From Acetobacteraceae bacterium (GTDB lineage: Bacteria > Pseudomonadota > Alphaproteobacteria > Acetobacterales > Acetobacteraceae), in assembly GCA_030039695.1 (NCBI GenBank), contig JASHVB010000752.1:1-6162 (forward strand): a DNA stretch of 6,162 bases, given 5' to 3'. The notes under the pieces were generated by a model that was given only the letters and a program-made list of their open reading frames with translations, was not told the origin of the DNA and did not search any database. Below are positions 1 through 6,162 of this stretch, one piece after another (position 1 is the first letter of the stretch; every line of letters starts with the position of its first letter). Made by a program: the position numbers and the translations under genes.

Positions 1-266
1 TCGGCGATGGCGTTGAGGCTCTGGTCGCGGACGGCCTGATCAAGGAAGCCTCCGACCGGCCAATTCGCGCGCGATCGGCAACGCGGATCGACCTGCGTGG
101 GTGTACGTTGATGCCCGGCCTGATCGGCGCGCACATCCACCTCGTACCGACCGAAGTAAATCTGCACCTGCTGGCCACCACACGGCTGACGCTGCTCGCC
201 GCGCAGCACGCCCTCGCCAAGCGGGCGGTCATGCTCGGGGGCCGTTTCGTCAAGCATGCGCTCTAG
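1..266 (+). pseudogene. Truncated amidohydrolase fragment (5' end outside window)
   Basis: The frame beginning at base 3 is open for 87 codons from the left edge and ends at TAG 264-266; its N-terminus lies outside the window. The visible part reads like the first beta strands of an amidohydrolase-superfamily protein: a small beta-sandwich ending (VADGLIKEAS), then IDLRGCTLMPGLIGAHIHL, the counterpart of the usual PGLIDAHxH strand. The two metal-ligand histidines fall at 132-134 and 138-140. The family normally continues with a TTVRD-type strand and about 300 more residues containing the remaining metal ligands; here the frame ends in GGRFVKHAL and stops. The Asp that usually precedes the Ala-His is Gly. 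I infer a 3'-deleted or decayed gene. It overlaps the next gene's start by 11 bases, so translation could still couple to the permease. A real, very short domain protein is less likely. The family call rests on one motif region. Confidence 0.6.
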
Positions 267-1137
267 CGGCTCGCAGGCATTGGCAGCCGGAGACGCGTCC
301 GCCGCGCTTTCCCGGTACCACGAGCGGACGGAACTGCTGGCCCGGATCGGCCGGGTCGTCATTTCGCTGCTGGTCTGGTGCGGCCTGCTGATCATCTTCG
401 TCCCGTTGCTGCTGACGCTCTATCTCAGCGTGTTCAACCAGAAGCTGATCGCGTTCCCGCCGCCCGGCTACACGCTGTCCTGGTACCCCGCAATCATCCC
501 GAATTTCGGCGACGCGATCGTCACCAGCCTGGAACTCGCCTTTGCCGCCGTTACCGGCAGCCTGCTGCTGGGCGTCCCCGCCGGCATTGCGCTGTCGCGG
601 CATCGCTTCCGCGGCCGGGCCGTGATCAGCACGCTGCTGCTGTCGCCGCTGACAGTGCCCGGCATTGCACTCGGCCTCGCGATCTACCTGTTCCTGGTCT
701 TGATCGAGGTCGAAACCGGCTGGCCGCTAACGGGTTCGCTTCCTGGGCTGATCCTGTCACACCTTGTCATTACCATGCCCTGGGTGGTGCGGTTGTGCGT
801 CGCCAGTCTGATCAACCACGACCGCGCGGCGGAGGAAGTCGCCGCCAGCCTCGGCGCGAGACCTTTGACGGTGATCTGGCGCGTCACGCTGCCGGCGATG
901 CGCCAGGGCATCATCGCCGCCGGATTGTTCGCCTTCATTTTCTCCTTCGGAAATCTGGAGATGGCTTTGTTTCTGGTCGCGCCGGGCGTTACGACCCTGC
1001 CGGTCGCCATTCTGGAATACCTCGAATATCACATCGATCCGCTGGTCGCTGCGGTCGCGGTGGCGCAGATGATTCTGGTCGGGGGCCTGATGCTGATCCT
1101 CGATCGCTTCGTGCGCGTCGGGCAGGTGGTGCGATGA
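256..1137 (+). CDS. ABC transporter permease, PotC/PotI type
   Basis: A 293-residue inner-membrane permease of the binding-protein-dependent type (spermidine/putrescine-like family). Hydrophobic segments lie at about residues 35-59, 87-112, 122-147, 162-184, 218-240 and 265-283, giving the usual six helices. The cytoplasmic EAA loop, which docks on the ATPase, is at about 191-220, with EEVAASLGA and the conserved Gly at 200. Length matches PotC/PotI relatives, apart from a somewhat long polar N-terminus of about 30 residues. ATG 256 is the first available start in this frame, because stops lie upstream and no GTG or TTG intervenes; a G-rich stretch near 237-241 is a weak, distant ribosome binding site. 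The stop overlaps the ATPase start by four bases (ATGA), so the two are translationally coupled. It should pair with the second permease at 3471-4352. The substrate cannot be told from this gene. Confidence 0.93.
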   Translation: MRSSGSQALAAGDASAALSRYHERTELLARIGRVVISLLVWCGLLIIFVPLLLTLYLSVFNQKLIAFPPPGYTLSWYPAIIPNFGDAIVTSLELAFAAVTGSLLLGVPAGIALSRHRFRGRAVISTLLLSPLTVPGIALGLAIYLFLVLIEVETGWPLTGSLPGLILSHLVITMPWVVRLCVASLINHDRAAEEVAASLGARPLTVIWRVTLPAMRQGIIAAGLFAFIFSFGNLEMALFLVAPGVTTLPVAILEYLEYHIDPLVAAVAVAQMILVGGLMLILDRFVRVGQVVR

Positions 1138-2255
1138 GCGAGCGCGCCACCGCGCTGGAACTGCGTGCGCTGAACAAGCAGTTCGCCGGTCATATCGCGG
1201 TGCGCGAGATGAACCTGAGCGTCGCGCCTGGCGAGATGATCGCGCTGCTCGGTCCCTCCGGCTGCGGCAAGACCACCACGCTACGCATGATCGCCGGCTT
1301 CCTGCCGGCGTCTTCCGGCGACATCCTGTTGGACGGCAGCAGCATCGTCGGGATGCCGCCATACCGCCGCGACATCGGCATCGTGTTCCAGAGCTACGCG
1401 CTGTTTCCGCATCTGACCGTGGCACGTAACGTCCGCTTCGGGCTGGAAATGCGGCGCATGCCGTCGGCACAGGCGGATGCGCGGGTGATGGAGATGCTGC
1501 GCCTGGTGAAGCTGGAGAGCTTCGCCGATCGCCTGCCGCGGCAACTGTCCGGCGGGCAACAGCAGCGCGTGGCGTTAGCGCGCGCGCTGGCGATTCATCC
1601 GCGCTTGCTCCTGCTGGACGAGCCGCTGTCGAATCTGGACGCCGCGCTGCGCCAGGAAATGGCGCGCGAGATCCGCATCCTGCAGCGCGACCGCGCCATC
1701 ACCGCGATCGTCGTCACACATGACCAAAGCGAGGCGATGGCGATGGCCGACCGGCTGGTGGTGATGCACGACGGCAGCGTGGAACAGATCGGCAGCCAGG
1801 AAGATCTCTACGAGCGCCCCGCGACTCCCTTCGTCGCCGGCTTCATCGGCCAGAGCAATCTGCTGCGCGGGCGGCTGCAGAATGGCAACGAGCTGGTGAC
1901 TGAAGGCGGCGGCCACATCGCTCTTGCCGGCCGTTACGCGGCTTCCGGTGCGGCCTCTCTTGCCGTGCGCCCGGAAAACATCCGTCTGGCGAACTCGGAC
2001 GCACCGGATGCGCGCGCGAGGGGCACGGTTATGCTGGCGACGTATCTTGGTGCCGTGCTGGAATATGTCGTGCGAACGGAATCCGGGCTCGACGTGATCG
2101 TGCGCGGTCCCGGTCAGGGCGATGCGACGCAGCGGCGTACGGCGGGGGAGCGGGTGTGCCTTACCTGGGGTTTGGCCGCGGAGCGAGCCTACGACGAACA
2201 CGACCGGCCCGCCCCGGCGGCGCCGCAAACAGAAACGGTTACAGCAGGAGGCTGA
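1134..2255 (+). CDS. ABC transporter ATP-binding protein, PotA type
   Basis: A 373-residue ATPase that powers the importer from the cytoplasmic face. All nucleotide-binding motifs are present: Walker A GPSGCGKT at residues 40-47, Q-loop Gln86, signature LSGGQ at 138-142, Walker B LLLLDEP at 158-164 with catalytic Glu163, D-loop SNLD at 166-169 and switch His196 in VVTHD. Residues from about 240 onward form a C-terminal TOBE-type domain (LAVRPENIRL at about 276-285), as in PotA, FbpC and CysA relatives. The last 20 or so residues are a Pro/Ala-rich tail. The start is ATG 1134, which overlaps the permease stop and gives a typical N-terminus. The frame is open further upstream to 378, but that stretch does not resemble protein and overlies the permease. 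Its stop is two bases before the binding-protein start. Nothing appears to be missing, so it is probably active. Confidence 0.96.
   Translation: MSERATALELRALNKQFAGHIAVREMNLSVAPGEMIALLGPSGCGKTTTLRMIAGFLPASSGDILLDGSSIVGMPPYRRDIGIVFQSYALFPHLTVARNVRFGLEMRRMPSAQADARVMEMLRLVKLESFADRLPRQLSGGQQQRVALARALAIHPRLLLLDEPLSNLDAALRQEMAREIRILQRDRAITAIVVTHDQSEAMAMADRLVVMHDGSVEQIGSQEDLYERPATPFVAGFIGQSNLLRGRLQNGNELVTEGGGHIALAGRYAASGAASLAVRPENIRLANSDAPDARARGTVMLATYLGAVLEYVVRTESGLDVIVRGPGQGDATQRRTAGERVCLTWGLAAERAYDEHDRPAPAAPQTETVTAGG
2246..2251 (+). promoter_or_regulatory. Strong ribosome binding site for the binding-protein gene
   Basis: AGGAGG lies six bases upstream of GTG 2258 and inside the last codons of the ATPase gene. 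It decides the GTG start: the open frame extends upstream to an ATG at 2156, but that ATG would put about 34 residues of arginine-rich ATPase-overlapping sequence in front of a clear signal peptide. A strong site here fits the usual need for more binding protein than membrane subunits. Confidence 0.85.
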
Positions 2256-2257
2256 AA

Positions 2258-3325
2258 GTGGATCGAACGAAGACTGCCTTGCCGCTCAGTCGGCGCGGCG
2301 TGCTGGCAGGCGCCGCCGGACTGGCGATGACGCCGCTGATCGACGGTTCGGCGCAGGCGGCGGAACGTTGCGTTGTCGGCACATGGGGCGGCGATTATGC
2401 AAATCTGCTGCGCGAGAACATCGACCAGCCGATCCTCAAGCCGAAAGGCGTCGACGTGATCCAGTCGGTGTCGGATGAGGCGCCGCGCGTGGCGCAGTTG
2501 TTCGCCAAGCGCATGCTGCCGCGCGGCACGCTGGACATCGCCTGCCTCAGCTCGTTCAACGGCTACCGCGCTTCGGTCTCGGGGCTGGCTGAGAAACTGG
2601 ATAGGTCCAAGGTACCGAATCTGCAGCACGTACTCCCCACGCTGCACACCGGCAGCTTCATGCCCGATGAGTTCGTGCCGCATATCTACAGTGCGCAGGT
2701 GTTTGCGTACAACCCGAATACCGTGAAGAGCGCGCCCAGGACCTGGGCCGAGCTGCTGGATTCGCGCTGGAAGGGCAAGATCGGCGTGCAAACGAACGCA
2801 GCGGTCTGGGTGACGATGGGCGCTGCGCAGGCCATGGGCGGCAACCCGAACGCCTTCGACAAGGCGAAAGAGTATCTCCTGAAGCTGAACGCCAACGGGC
2901 TTCGGCTGTATCCGGAAACCGACGACTTTGCACCGGCCTTCAAGTCGGGCGAGATCGATGTCGGGATTATCTGGCTGGCCCGTACCGTGATGTGGAAGAA
3001 TGCGGGTTTCCCGGTGAAGGGACAATTCCCGGATGAGGGCGCGATCCTCTACGTATCCGGCATGGTGATGCCGAAGAACGCGCCCGACAGTGACGCAGCT
3101 CACAAGTACATGAACGCGCTCCTGGAGCCGTCGGCGCAGCAGGGTTTCGCCGAGCACATGGGCTACCTGCCGACGGTGGACAACGCGAAGCTCACCGGCG
3201 AGGTTGCCGAGGACCTGGCACTGCCCAAGGGCGCCAAGCTGGTGCAGCCGGACTATCCCGTGATTGCCAAGGCGACGCCGGAGCTGAGCGACTGGTGGCT
3301 GAAAAACATTCAGCGGAAGTCGTGA
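2258..3325 (+). CDS. Extracellular solute-binding protein family 1, PotD-like, Tat signal
   Basis: A 355-residue periplasmic binding protein that would deliver substrate to the two permeases. Residues 1-34 form a signal peptide with a twin-arginine motif (S11-R12-R13-G14-V15-L16), a modestly hydrophobic stretch and a cleavage site near AQA-AE at 34/35, so export by Tat in folded form is likely. The mature part begins with CVVGTWGGDYANLL, a typical first beta strand of family 1 binding proteins. DIACLSSF (93-100), YNPNTVKSAPRTWAELLD (151-168) and WKGKIGV (171-177) match the inter-lobe pattern of PotD relatives; GEIDVGIIWLAR (231-242) lies where these proteins often contact ligand. The start is GTG 2258, set by the AGGAGG site. 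It has no lipobox. PotD-like proteins bind polyamines but also many other small solutes, so a polyamine label would be a guess. It is followed by a 145-base gap before the second permease. Confidence 0.92.
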   Translation: MDRTKTALPLSRRGVLAGAAGLAMTPLIDGSAQAAERCVVGTWGGDYANLLRENIDQPILKPKGVDVIQSVSDEAPRVAQLFAKRMLPRGTLDIACLSSFNGYRASVSGLAEKLDRSKVPNLQHVLPTLHTGSFMPDEFVPHIYSAQVFAYNPNTVKSAPRTWAELLDSRWKGKIGVQTNAAVWVTMGAAQAMGGNPNAFDKAKEYLLKLNANGLRLYPETDDFAPAFKSGEIDVGIIWLARTVMWKNAGFPVKGQFPDEGAILYVSGMVMPKNAPDSDAAHKYMNALLEPSAQQGFAEHMGYLPTVDNAKLTGEVAEDLALPKGAKLVQPDYPVIAKATPELSDWWLKNIQRKS

Positions 3326-3344
3326 TGCCGCCGACGACGATATC

Positions 3345-3366
3345 GTGGCGCGCGAAGGCGCGCCAC
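3345..3366 (+). other. Perfect GC-rich hairpin in the intergenic gap
   Basis: Bases 3345-3353 pair without mismatch with 3358-3366 (stem GTGGCGCGC, loop GAAG), 20 bases after the stop of the binding-protein gene. A short TTTT occurs at 3374-3377, eight bases beyond the stem, which is too far and too short for a textbook intrinsic terminator. Likely roles are protection of the upstream mRNA's 3' end, partial attenuation before the second permease, or one copy of a dispersed palindromic (REP-like) element. Only one copy is visible here, so the repeat idea is untested. The rest of the gap, 3326-3470, shows no promoter I would defend. Confidence 0.6.
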
Positions 3367-3470
3367 CTACGCCTTTTCCGGATCCAGTCTAGCAAAGCCG
3401 TGCGTGGCCCGCCTTCGCCGGTCATGACATGGTGCCAGCGGCGCCGCTACGCCCGTTCGTTGGTAGTCGC

Positions 3471-4352
3471 ATGCAGAGCATGAGCAGATTCGAACAGCAG
3501 GCGGCGCGCAAGGAGACTGTCTCCGCCGTCTCGCTGCTTACCCCTGCTGTCATGCTGGTCTCTGCCATGATGCTGGCGCCACTGGTTTTGCTGGCGCGCT
3601 ATAGTTTCAACCGCTTCGACCCGACCGAACTGATGACCGCCGCAGTCACGCCGGACAACTATGTGCGGTTCTTCTCGGATCCATTCTATCTCGGCGTGCT
3701 GTGGGTTACCATCCGCGTCTCGCTGATCGTCACCGCCGCATGCCTGCTGCTGGGCATTCCCATAGCCTGGCGCCTGGCGCGCTCGGAAAGCCGCTGGAAG
3801 TCCGCTCACGTGATGCTGCTGATCCTGCCGCTGTTCATCGGCGCGGTGACGCGCACCGCCGGCTGGATGATCCTGTTCGCGCGCGGCGGCATGCTCGACA
3901 TCGTGGCGAACGGCCTGTTCGGCGTATCTGGCATCGACCTGATGTACACCGAAACCGCGGTCATCTTCGGCATCATTTCGATCAACCTGCCCTTTACCAT
4001 TCTGACGCTGCAAAGCGTGTTCGAGGGCATCGATCCACGCCTTGAGGAAGCCGCTGCCAGCATGGGTGCGCCGCCGGCCAGCAGTTTCCGTCGCGTCATC
4101 ATGCCGCTGTCCATGCCCGGCGTACTGATCGCCGGCGCGCTGTGCTTCATTCTGTCGATGAACGCCTTCCCAACGCCGCTGCTGCTGGGCGGCCCGCGCT
4201 TCCAGATGATGGCGCCGCTGCTGTACTGGGAGTTCAACACCAACAACAACTGGCCCTTCGCCGGCGTGCTCGCCTTCGTCCTGATGGCGACCACGCTGGT
4301 CTTGACCCTGTTGGCCACCGCTGCCGTGCCGCACCGCTACCGGCCGGCATGA
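3471..4352 (+). CDS. ABC transporter permease, PotB/PotH type
   Basis: The second inner-membrane permease of the importer, expected to pair with the permease at 256-1137. Counting from ATG 3471 it has 293 residues with hydrophobic segments at about 18-42, 76-99, 112-136, 161-184, 214-237 and 263-285. The EAA loop is LEEAAASMGA at 191-200, followed by the usual FRRVIMPLSMPGVL. The TPAVMLVSAMMLAPLVLLARYSF stretch resembles the first helix of PotB/PotH proteins. The start is uncertain: ATG 3429, 3471 and 3480 are all in frame and none has a strong ribosome binding site. I prefer 3471 because a weak GGTAG lies four bases upstream; 3429 would add 14 residues that look like translated leader. It is separated from the other transporter genes by 145 bases with a hairpin, while only 32 bases separate it from the amidohydrolase gene downstream. 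Confidence 0.9.
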   Translation: MQSMSRFEQQAARKETVSAVSLLTPAVMLVSAMMLAPLVLLARYSFNRFDPTELMTAAVTPDNYVRFFSDPFYLGVLWVTIRVSLIVTAACLLLGIPIAWRLARSESRWKSAHVMLLILPLFIGAVTRTAGWMILFARGGMLDIVANGLFGVSGIDLMYTETAVIFGIISINLPFTILTLQSVFEGIDPRLEEAAASMGAPPASSFRRVIMPLSMPGVLIAGALCFILSMNAFPTPLLLGGPRFQMMAPLLYWEFNTNNNWPFAGVLAFVLMATTLVLTLLATAAVPHRYRPA

Positions 4353-4372
4353 ATCCGGATCGACCCGATCAC

Positions 4373-4377
4373 AGGAG
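4373..4377 (+). promoter_or_regulatory. Ribosome binding site for the amidohydrolase gene
   Basis: AGGAG lies seven bases before ATG 4385. It fixes the start at 4385 although the frame stays open upstream to 4142, where it runs inside the permease gene. The 32-base spacer 4353-4384 leaves little room for a separate promoter, which supports co-transcription with the permease. Confidence 0.8.
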
Positions 4378-4384
4378 CTTACCG

Positions 4385-5998
4385 ATGGCGGACGACATGT
4401 TTGAACCGGATGCCGGCGAGGAACTGACCGCGCAGCGGGCGCAGCAAGGCATGCCGCCGCTGCAACCGGCCACCGGCCGCGACCGCGGCGTCGGTCCCTT
4501 CGCCCGCATGGTGCTGCGCGGCGCCACCGTGATCGACGGCACTGGCGCGCCGCCAATAGGTCCGATCGACATTGTGGTGGAGAACGGTCGCATCGCCGAG
4601 ATGCGCAAGGTCGGCGTGCCGAAAGCGGCAATCAAGCCGGAGCGCCGGCCCGCTGCCGGCGAGCACGAAATCGATTGCCATGGCAAGTTCATCACGCCTG
4701 GCTTTATCGACTGCCACGCGCATGCCGGCGTTCCCTATCACTGGGTGCACGGCTGGGTGCCGCCGGTGGACTATGTGTACAAACTCTGGCTCGCACACGG
4801 CGTCACAACAGTACGGGAAATGGGCTCGTTCAACGGACTCGGCTGGATGCTGCAGCAGCGCACGCTGGCAGAGGAAAACGCCATCGCCGCACCGCGGCTG
4901 CTGTCGTACGTGTATTTCCCTGCCGTCAACGACATGCTGAAGACGATCCACACGCCGGAGCAGGCGCGCGCCTGGCTGCGTCGCATCAAGCAGCGCGGCG
5001 CCGATGGGGTGAAATTCTTTGGTGCACCGCCGGCGTTGATGCAGGCGGCGCTGGACGAATGCCGCAAGCTGGACCTGCGGTCCGGCTGTCATCATGCGCA
5101 GATGGCAGTGGTGCGGATGAACGCGCTGACCAGCGCCGGCTGGGGCCTGAGCAGCGCTGAACACTACTACGGGCTGCCGGAGGCGCTGTTCGACGACCGC
5201 ATCGTGCAGAACTATCCGACGGATTACGATTACAGCGACGAATATTTCCGCTTCGCTTATGCCGGCCAGACCTTCCGTCAAGCGGCACAACCCGGTTCTG
5301 CCAAGTGGAACGAGGTGCTGGAAAAGTTCCTTGCGCTCGACTTCACCTTCGTGCCCACCTTCACGATCTACGACGCCAACCGCGACCTGATGCGCACGCG
5401 CCAGGCTGACTGGCATCACGAGTACGCCTGGAAGTCGATGTGGGACTTCTTCCAGCCGGGCCGTGGCGCGCACGGCTCCTACTGGTTCCGCTGGTCCACC
5501 ACCAACGAGATCGAGTGGAAAGAGAACTACCGGCTCTGGATGCAGTTCATCAACGAGTACAAGAATCGGGGCGGTCGCGTCTGCACCGGCAGCGATTCCG
5601 GTTTCATCTTCCAGCTGTTTGGCTTCGGCTACATCCGCGAGCTCGAACTGCTGCAGGAAGCCGGCTTCCATCCGTTGGAAGTGATCCGTGCTGCGACTTC
5701 GCAAGGTGCCGATCTGGTCGGGCTGAGCGACGAGATCGGCAGCGTCGAAGTGGGCAAGCGCGCCGATCTGTTGGTGCATGACCACAATCCGCTGAGCGAT
5801 TTCAAGTTGCTGTACGGCACCGGCGCGATGCGGCTGAACGACGATACCCGCAAAGTCGAATGGCACCGCGCGCTGCGCTACACAATCAAGGGCGGCGTGG
5901 TCTACGACGTGGACGAGCTGCTCGCCGACGTGCGCGCGCTGGTGGAGCGCAGCTATGCCGACGCGCCGGAACAACGGCCCGGTGCGCGTCTGACGTGA
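4385..5998 (+). CDS. Amidohydrolase family protein (imidazolonepropionase/prolidase-like)
   Basis: A 537-residue metal-dependent hydrolase, probably cytoplasmic because no signal peptide is seen. After a polar N-terminal extension of about 40 residues comes the beta-sandwich part (MVLRGATVIDGTGAPP, 42-57), then the barrel: H111-A-H113 in TPGFIDCHAHAG; TTVREMG at 141-147; GVKFFG at 208-213, with Lys210 placed like the carboxylated metal-bridging lysine of related enzymes; H236/H237 in CHHAQM; H260 in SAEHYYGLPEALF; and D404 in TGSDSG, the expected catalytic Asp. The C-terminal VGKRADLLVHDHNPL (456-470) is the typical closing sandwich strand. The protein is over 100 residues longer than many of its 400-430-residue relatives; the extra length lies mainly at about 265-395 and is rich in Trp, Tyr and Phe. 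All expected metal ligands are visible, so it is likely active on an amide, peptide or cyclic C-N bond. The substrate is unknown. It sits between the importer and a CobW-type GTPase. Confidence 0.93.
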   Translation: MADDMFEPDAGEELTAQRAQQGMPPLQPATGRDRGVGPFARMVLRGATVIDGTGAPPIGPIDIVVENGRIAEMRKVGVPKAAIKPERRPAAGEHEIDCHGKFITPGFIDCHAHAGVPYHWVHGWVPPVDYVYKLWLAHGVTTVREMGSFNGLGWMLQQRTLAEENAIAAPRLLSYVYFPAVNDMLKTIHTPEQARAWLRRIKQRGADGVKFFGAPPALMQAALDECRKLDLRSGCHHAQMAVVRMNALTSAGWGLSSAEHYYGLPEALFDDRIVQNYPTDYDYSDEYFRFAYAGQTFRQAAQPGSAKWNEVLEKFLALDFTFVPTFTIYDANRDLMRTRQADWHHEYAWKSMWDFFQPGRGAHGSYWFRWSTTNEIEWKENYRLWMQFINEYKNRGGRVCTGSDSGFIFQLFGFGYIRELELLQEAGFHPLEVIRAATSQGADLVGLSDEIGSVEVGKRADLLVHDHNPLSDFKLLYGTGAMRLNDDTRKVEWHRALRYTIKGGVVYDVDELLADVRALVERSYADAPEQRPGARLT

Positions 5999-6162
5999 CG
6001 GCTATCGATTTCATCGTTCTGACCGGCTTCCTAGGAAGTGGCAAAACGACGTTGCTGCGCGAATTCCTGGCGCTGCCTGAGGCGGCGGATACTGGCGTGA
6101 TCGTCAACGAGGTTGGCCAGATCGGCCTCGACGGCGCGATCCTCTCCGAGGGCGGAGACACA
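5995..6162 (+). CDS. CobW/COG0523 (G3E) GTPase, N-terminal part, cut by window edge
   Basis: Fifty-six codons are visible, running off the right edge. The P-loop TGFLGSGKTTLL at residues 10-21 and the following VIVNEVGQIGLDGAIL at 35-50 match the start of CobW/COG0523 proteins, where the second motif is usually NEFGEVGID. These GTPases are metal chaperones or insertases, related to UreG and HypB, and supply zinc, cobalt or iron to target metalloenzymes. The metal-binding CxCC motif would lie beyond the window. The start is GTG 5995, overlapping the amidohydrolase stop by four bases (GTGA), which implies coupled translation; no strong ribosome binding site precedes it. The context suggests, but does not prove, that the neighbouring amidohydrolase is its client. 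Gln42 stands where Glu is common in the family. Confidence 0.88.
   Translation, partial: MTAIDFIVLTGFLGSGKTTLLREFLALPEAADTGVIVNEVGQIGLDGAILSEGGDT

Noticed and set aside
378..1133. The ATPase frame stays open for about 250 codons upstream, across the first permease gene.
   Set aside because: The translation is rich in Arg, Pro and His with no family pattern, while the other frame encodes a clear permease. ATG 1134 gives a normal ATPase N-terminus. Long shadow frames are expected at high GC.
3371..3428. Possible intrinsic terminator or new promoter in the gap before the second permease.
   Set aside because: The TTTT at 3374-3377 is short and eight bases away from the stem, and I see no convincing -35/-10 pair. 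The hairpin is listed without a terminator claim.
3421..3428. The palindrome GTCATGAC just before ATG 3429, as a possible operator.
   Set aside because: Eight bases is too short to support a regulator site by itself, and no regulator gene is present in the window.
4142..4384. In-frame upstream extension of the amidohydrolase into the permease gene.
   Set aside because: AGGAG at 4373-4377 with seven-base spacing selects ATG 4385, and the extra residues lie out of frame over the conserved permease C-terminus.
4643..4661. A 7-bp perfect inverted repeat (CGCCGGC/GCCGGCG) with a five-base loop.
   Set aside because: It lies inside the amidohydrolase coding region, uses common GC-rich codons and has no U-tract, so chance is the simplest explanation.
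4379..5974. A 531-codon open frame on the minus strand opposite the amidohydrolase.
   Set aside because: It mirrors the codon pattern of the plus-strand gene, has no recognisable domain, and the plus-strand protein carries every family motif. It is an antisense shadow.

Overview
The window is GC-rich by eye, with strong G/C preference at third codon positions, and every supported gene lies on the + strand. This suits a high-GC proteobacterium; I cannot place it more precisely. There are no RNA genes, phage, insertion-sequence or CRISPR signals. It looks like one metabolic import-and-hydrolysis operon, cut at both window edges.

Layout: (1) 1-266, the end of an amidohydrolase-type reading frame that carries the metal-binding His-x-His strand but stops soon after it, so it looks truncated. 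(2) 256-1137, a PotC/PotI-type ABC permease. (3) 1134-2255, a PotA-type ATPase overlapping the permease by ATGA. (4) 2258-3325, a PotD-like family 1 solute-binding protein with a GTG start, a near-ideal ribosome binding site and a twin-arginine signal peptide. (5) a 145-base gap with a perfect 9-bp hairpin. (6) about 3471-4352, a PotB/PotH-type permease. (7) 4385-5998, an intact 537-residue amidohydrolase of the imidazolonepropionase-like/prolidase-like group with a long insert. (8) 5995 to the right edge, the start of a CobW/COG0523 (G3E) GTPase that overlaps the amidohydrolase stop by GTGA.

How they fit together (inference): the binding protein captures a small organic, probably cationic or amide-type solute in the periplasm; the two permeases and the ATPase import it; the cytoplasmic amidohydrolase cleaves it or a derivative. 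The CobW-type GTPase belongs to a family of metal chaperones and insertases, so it may supply or load the metal of the hydrolase. No substrate can be read from the sequence.

All protein families here are known. The parts worth a second look are the hydrolase-metallochaperone coupling, the separated permease genes, and the broken amidohydrolase at the left edge. I did not find convincing evidence of a wholly new type of system.
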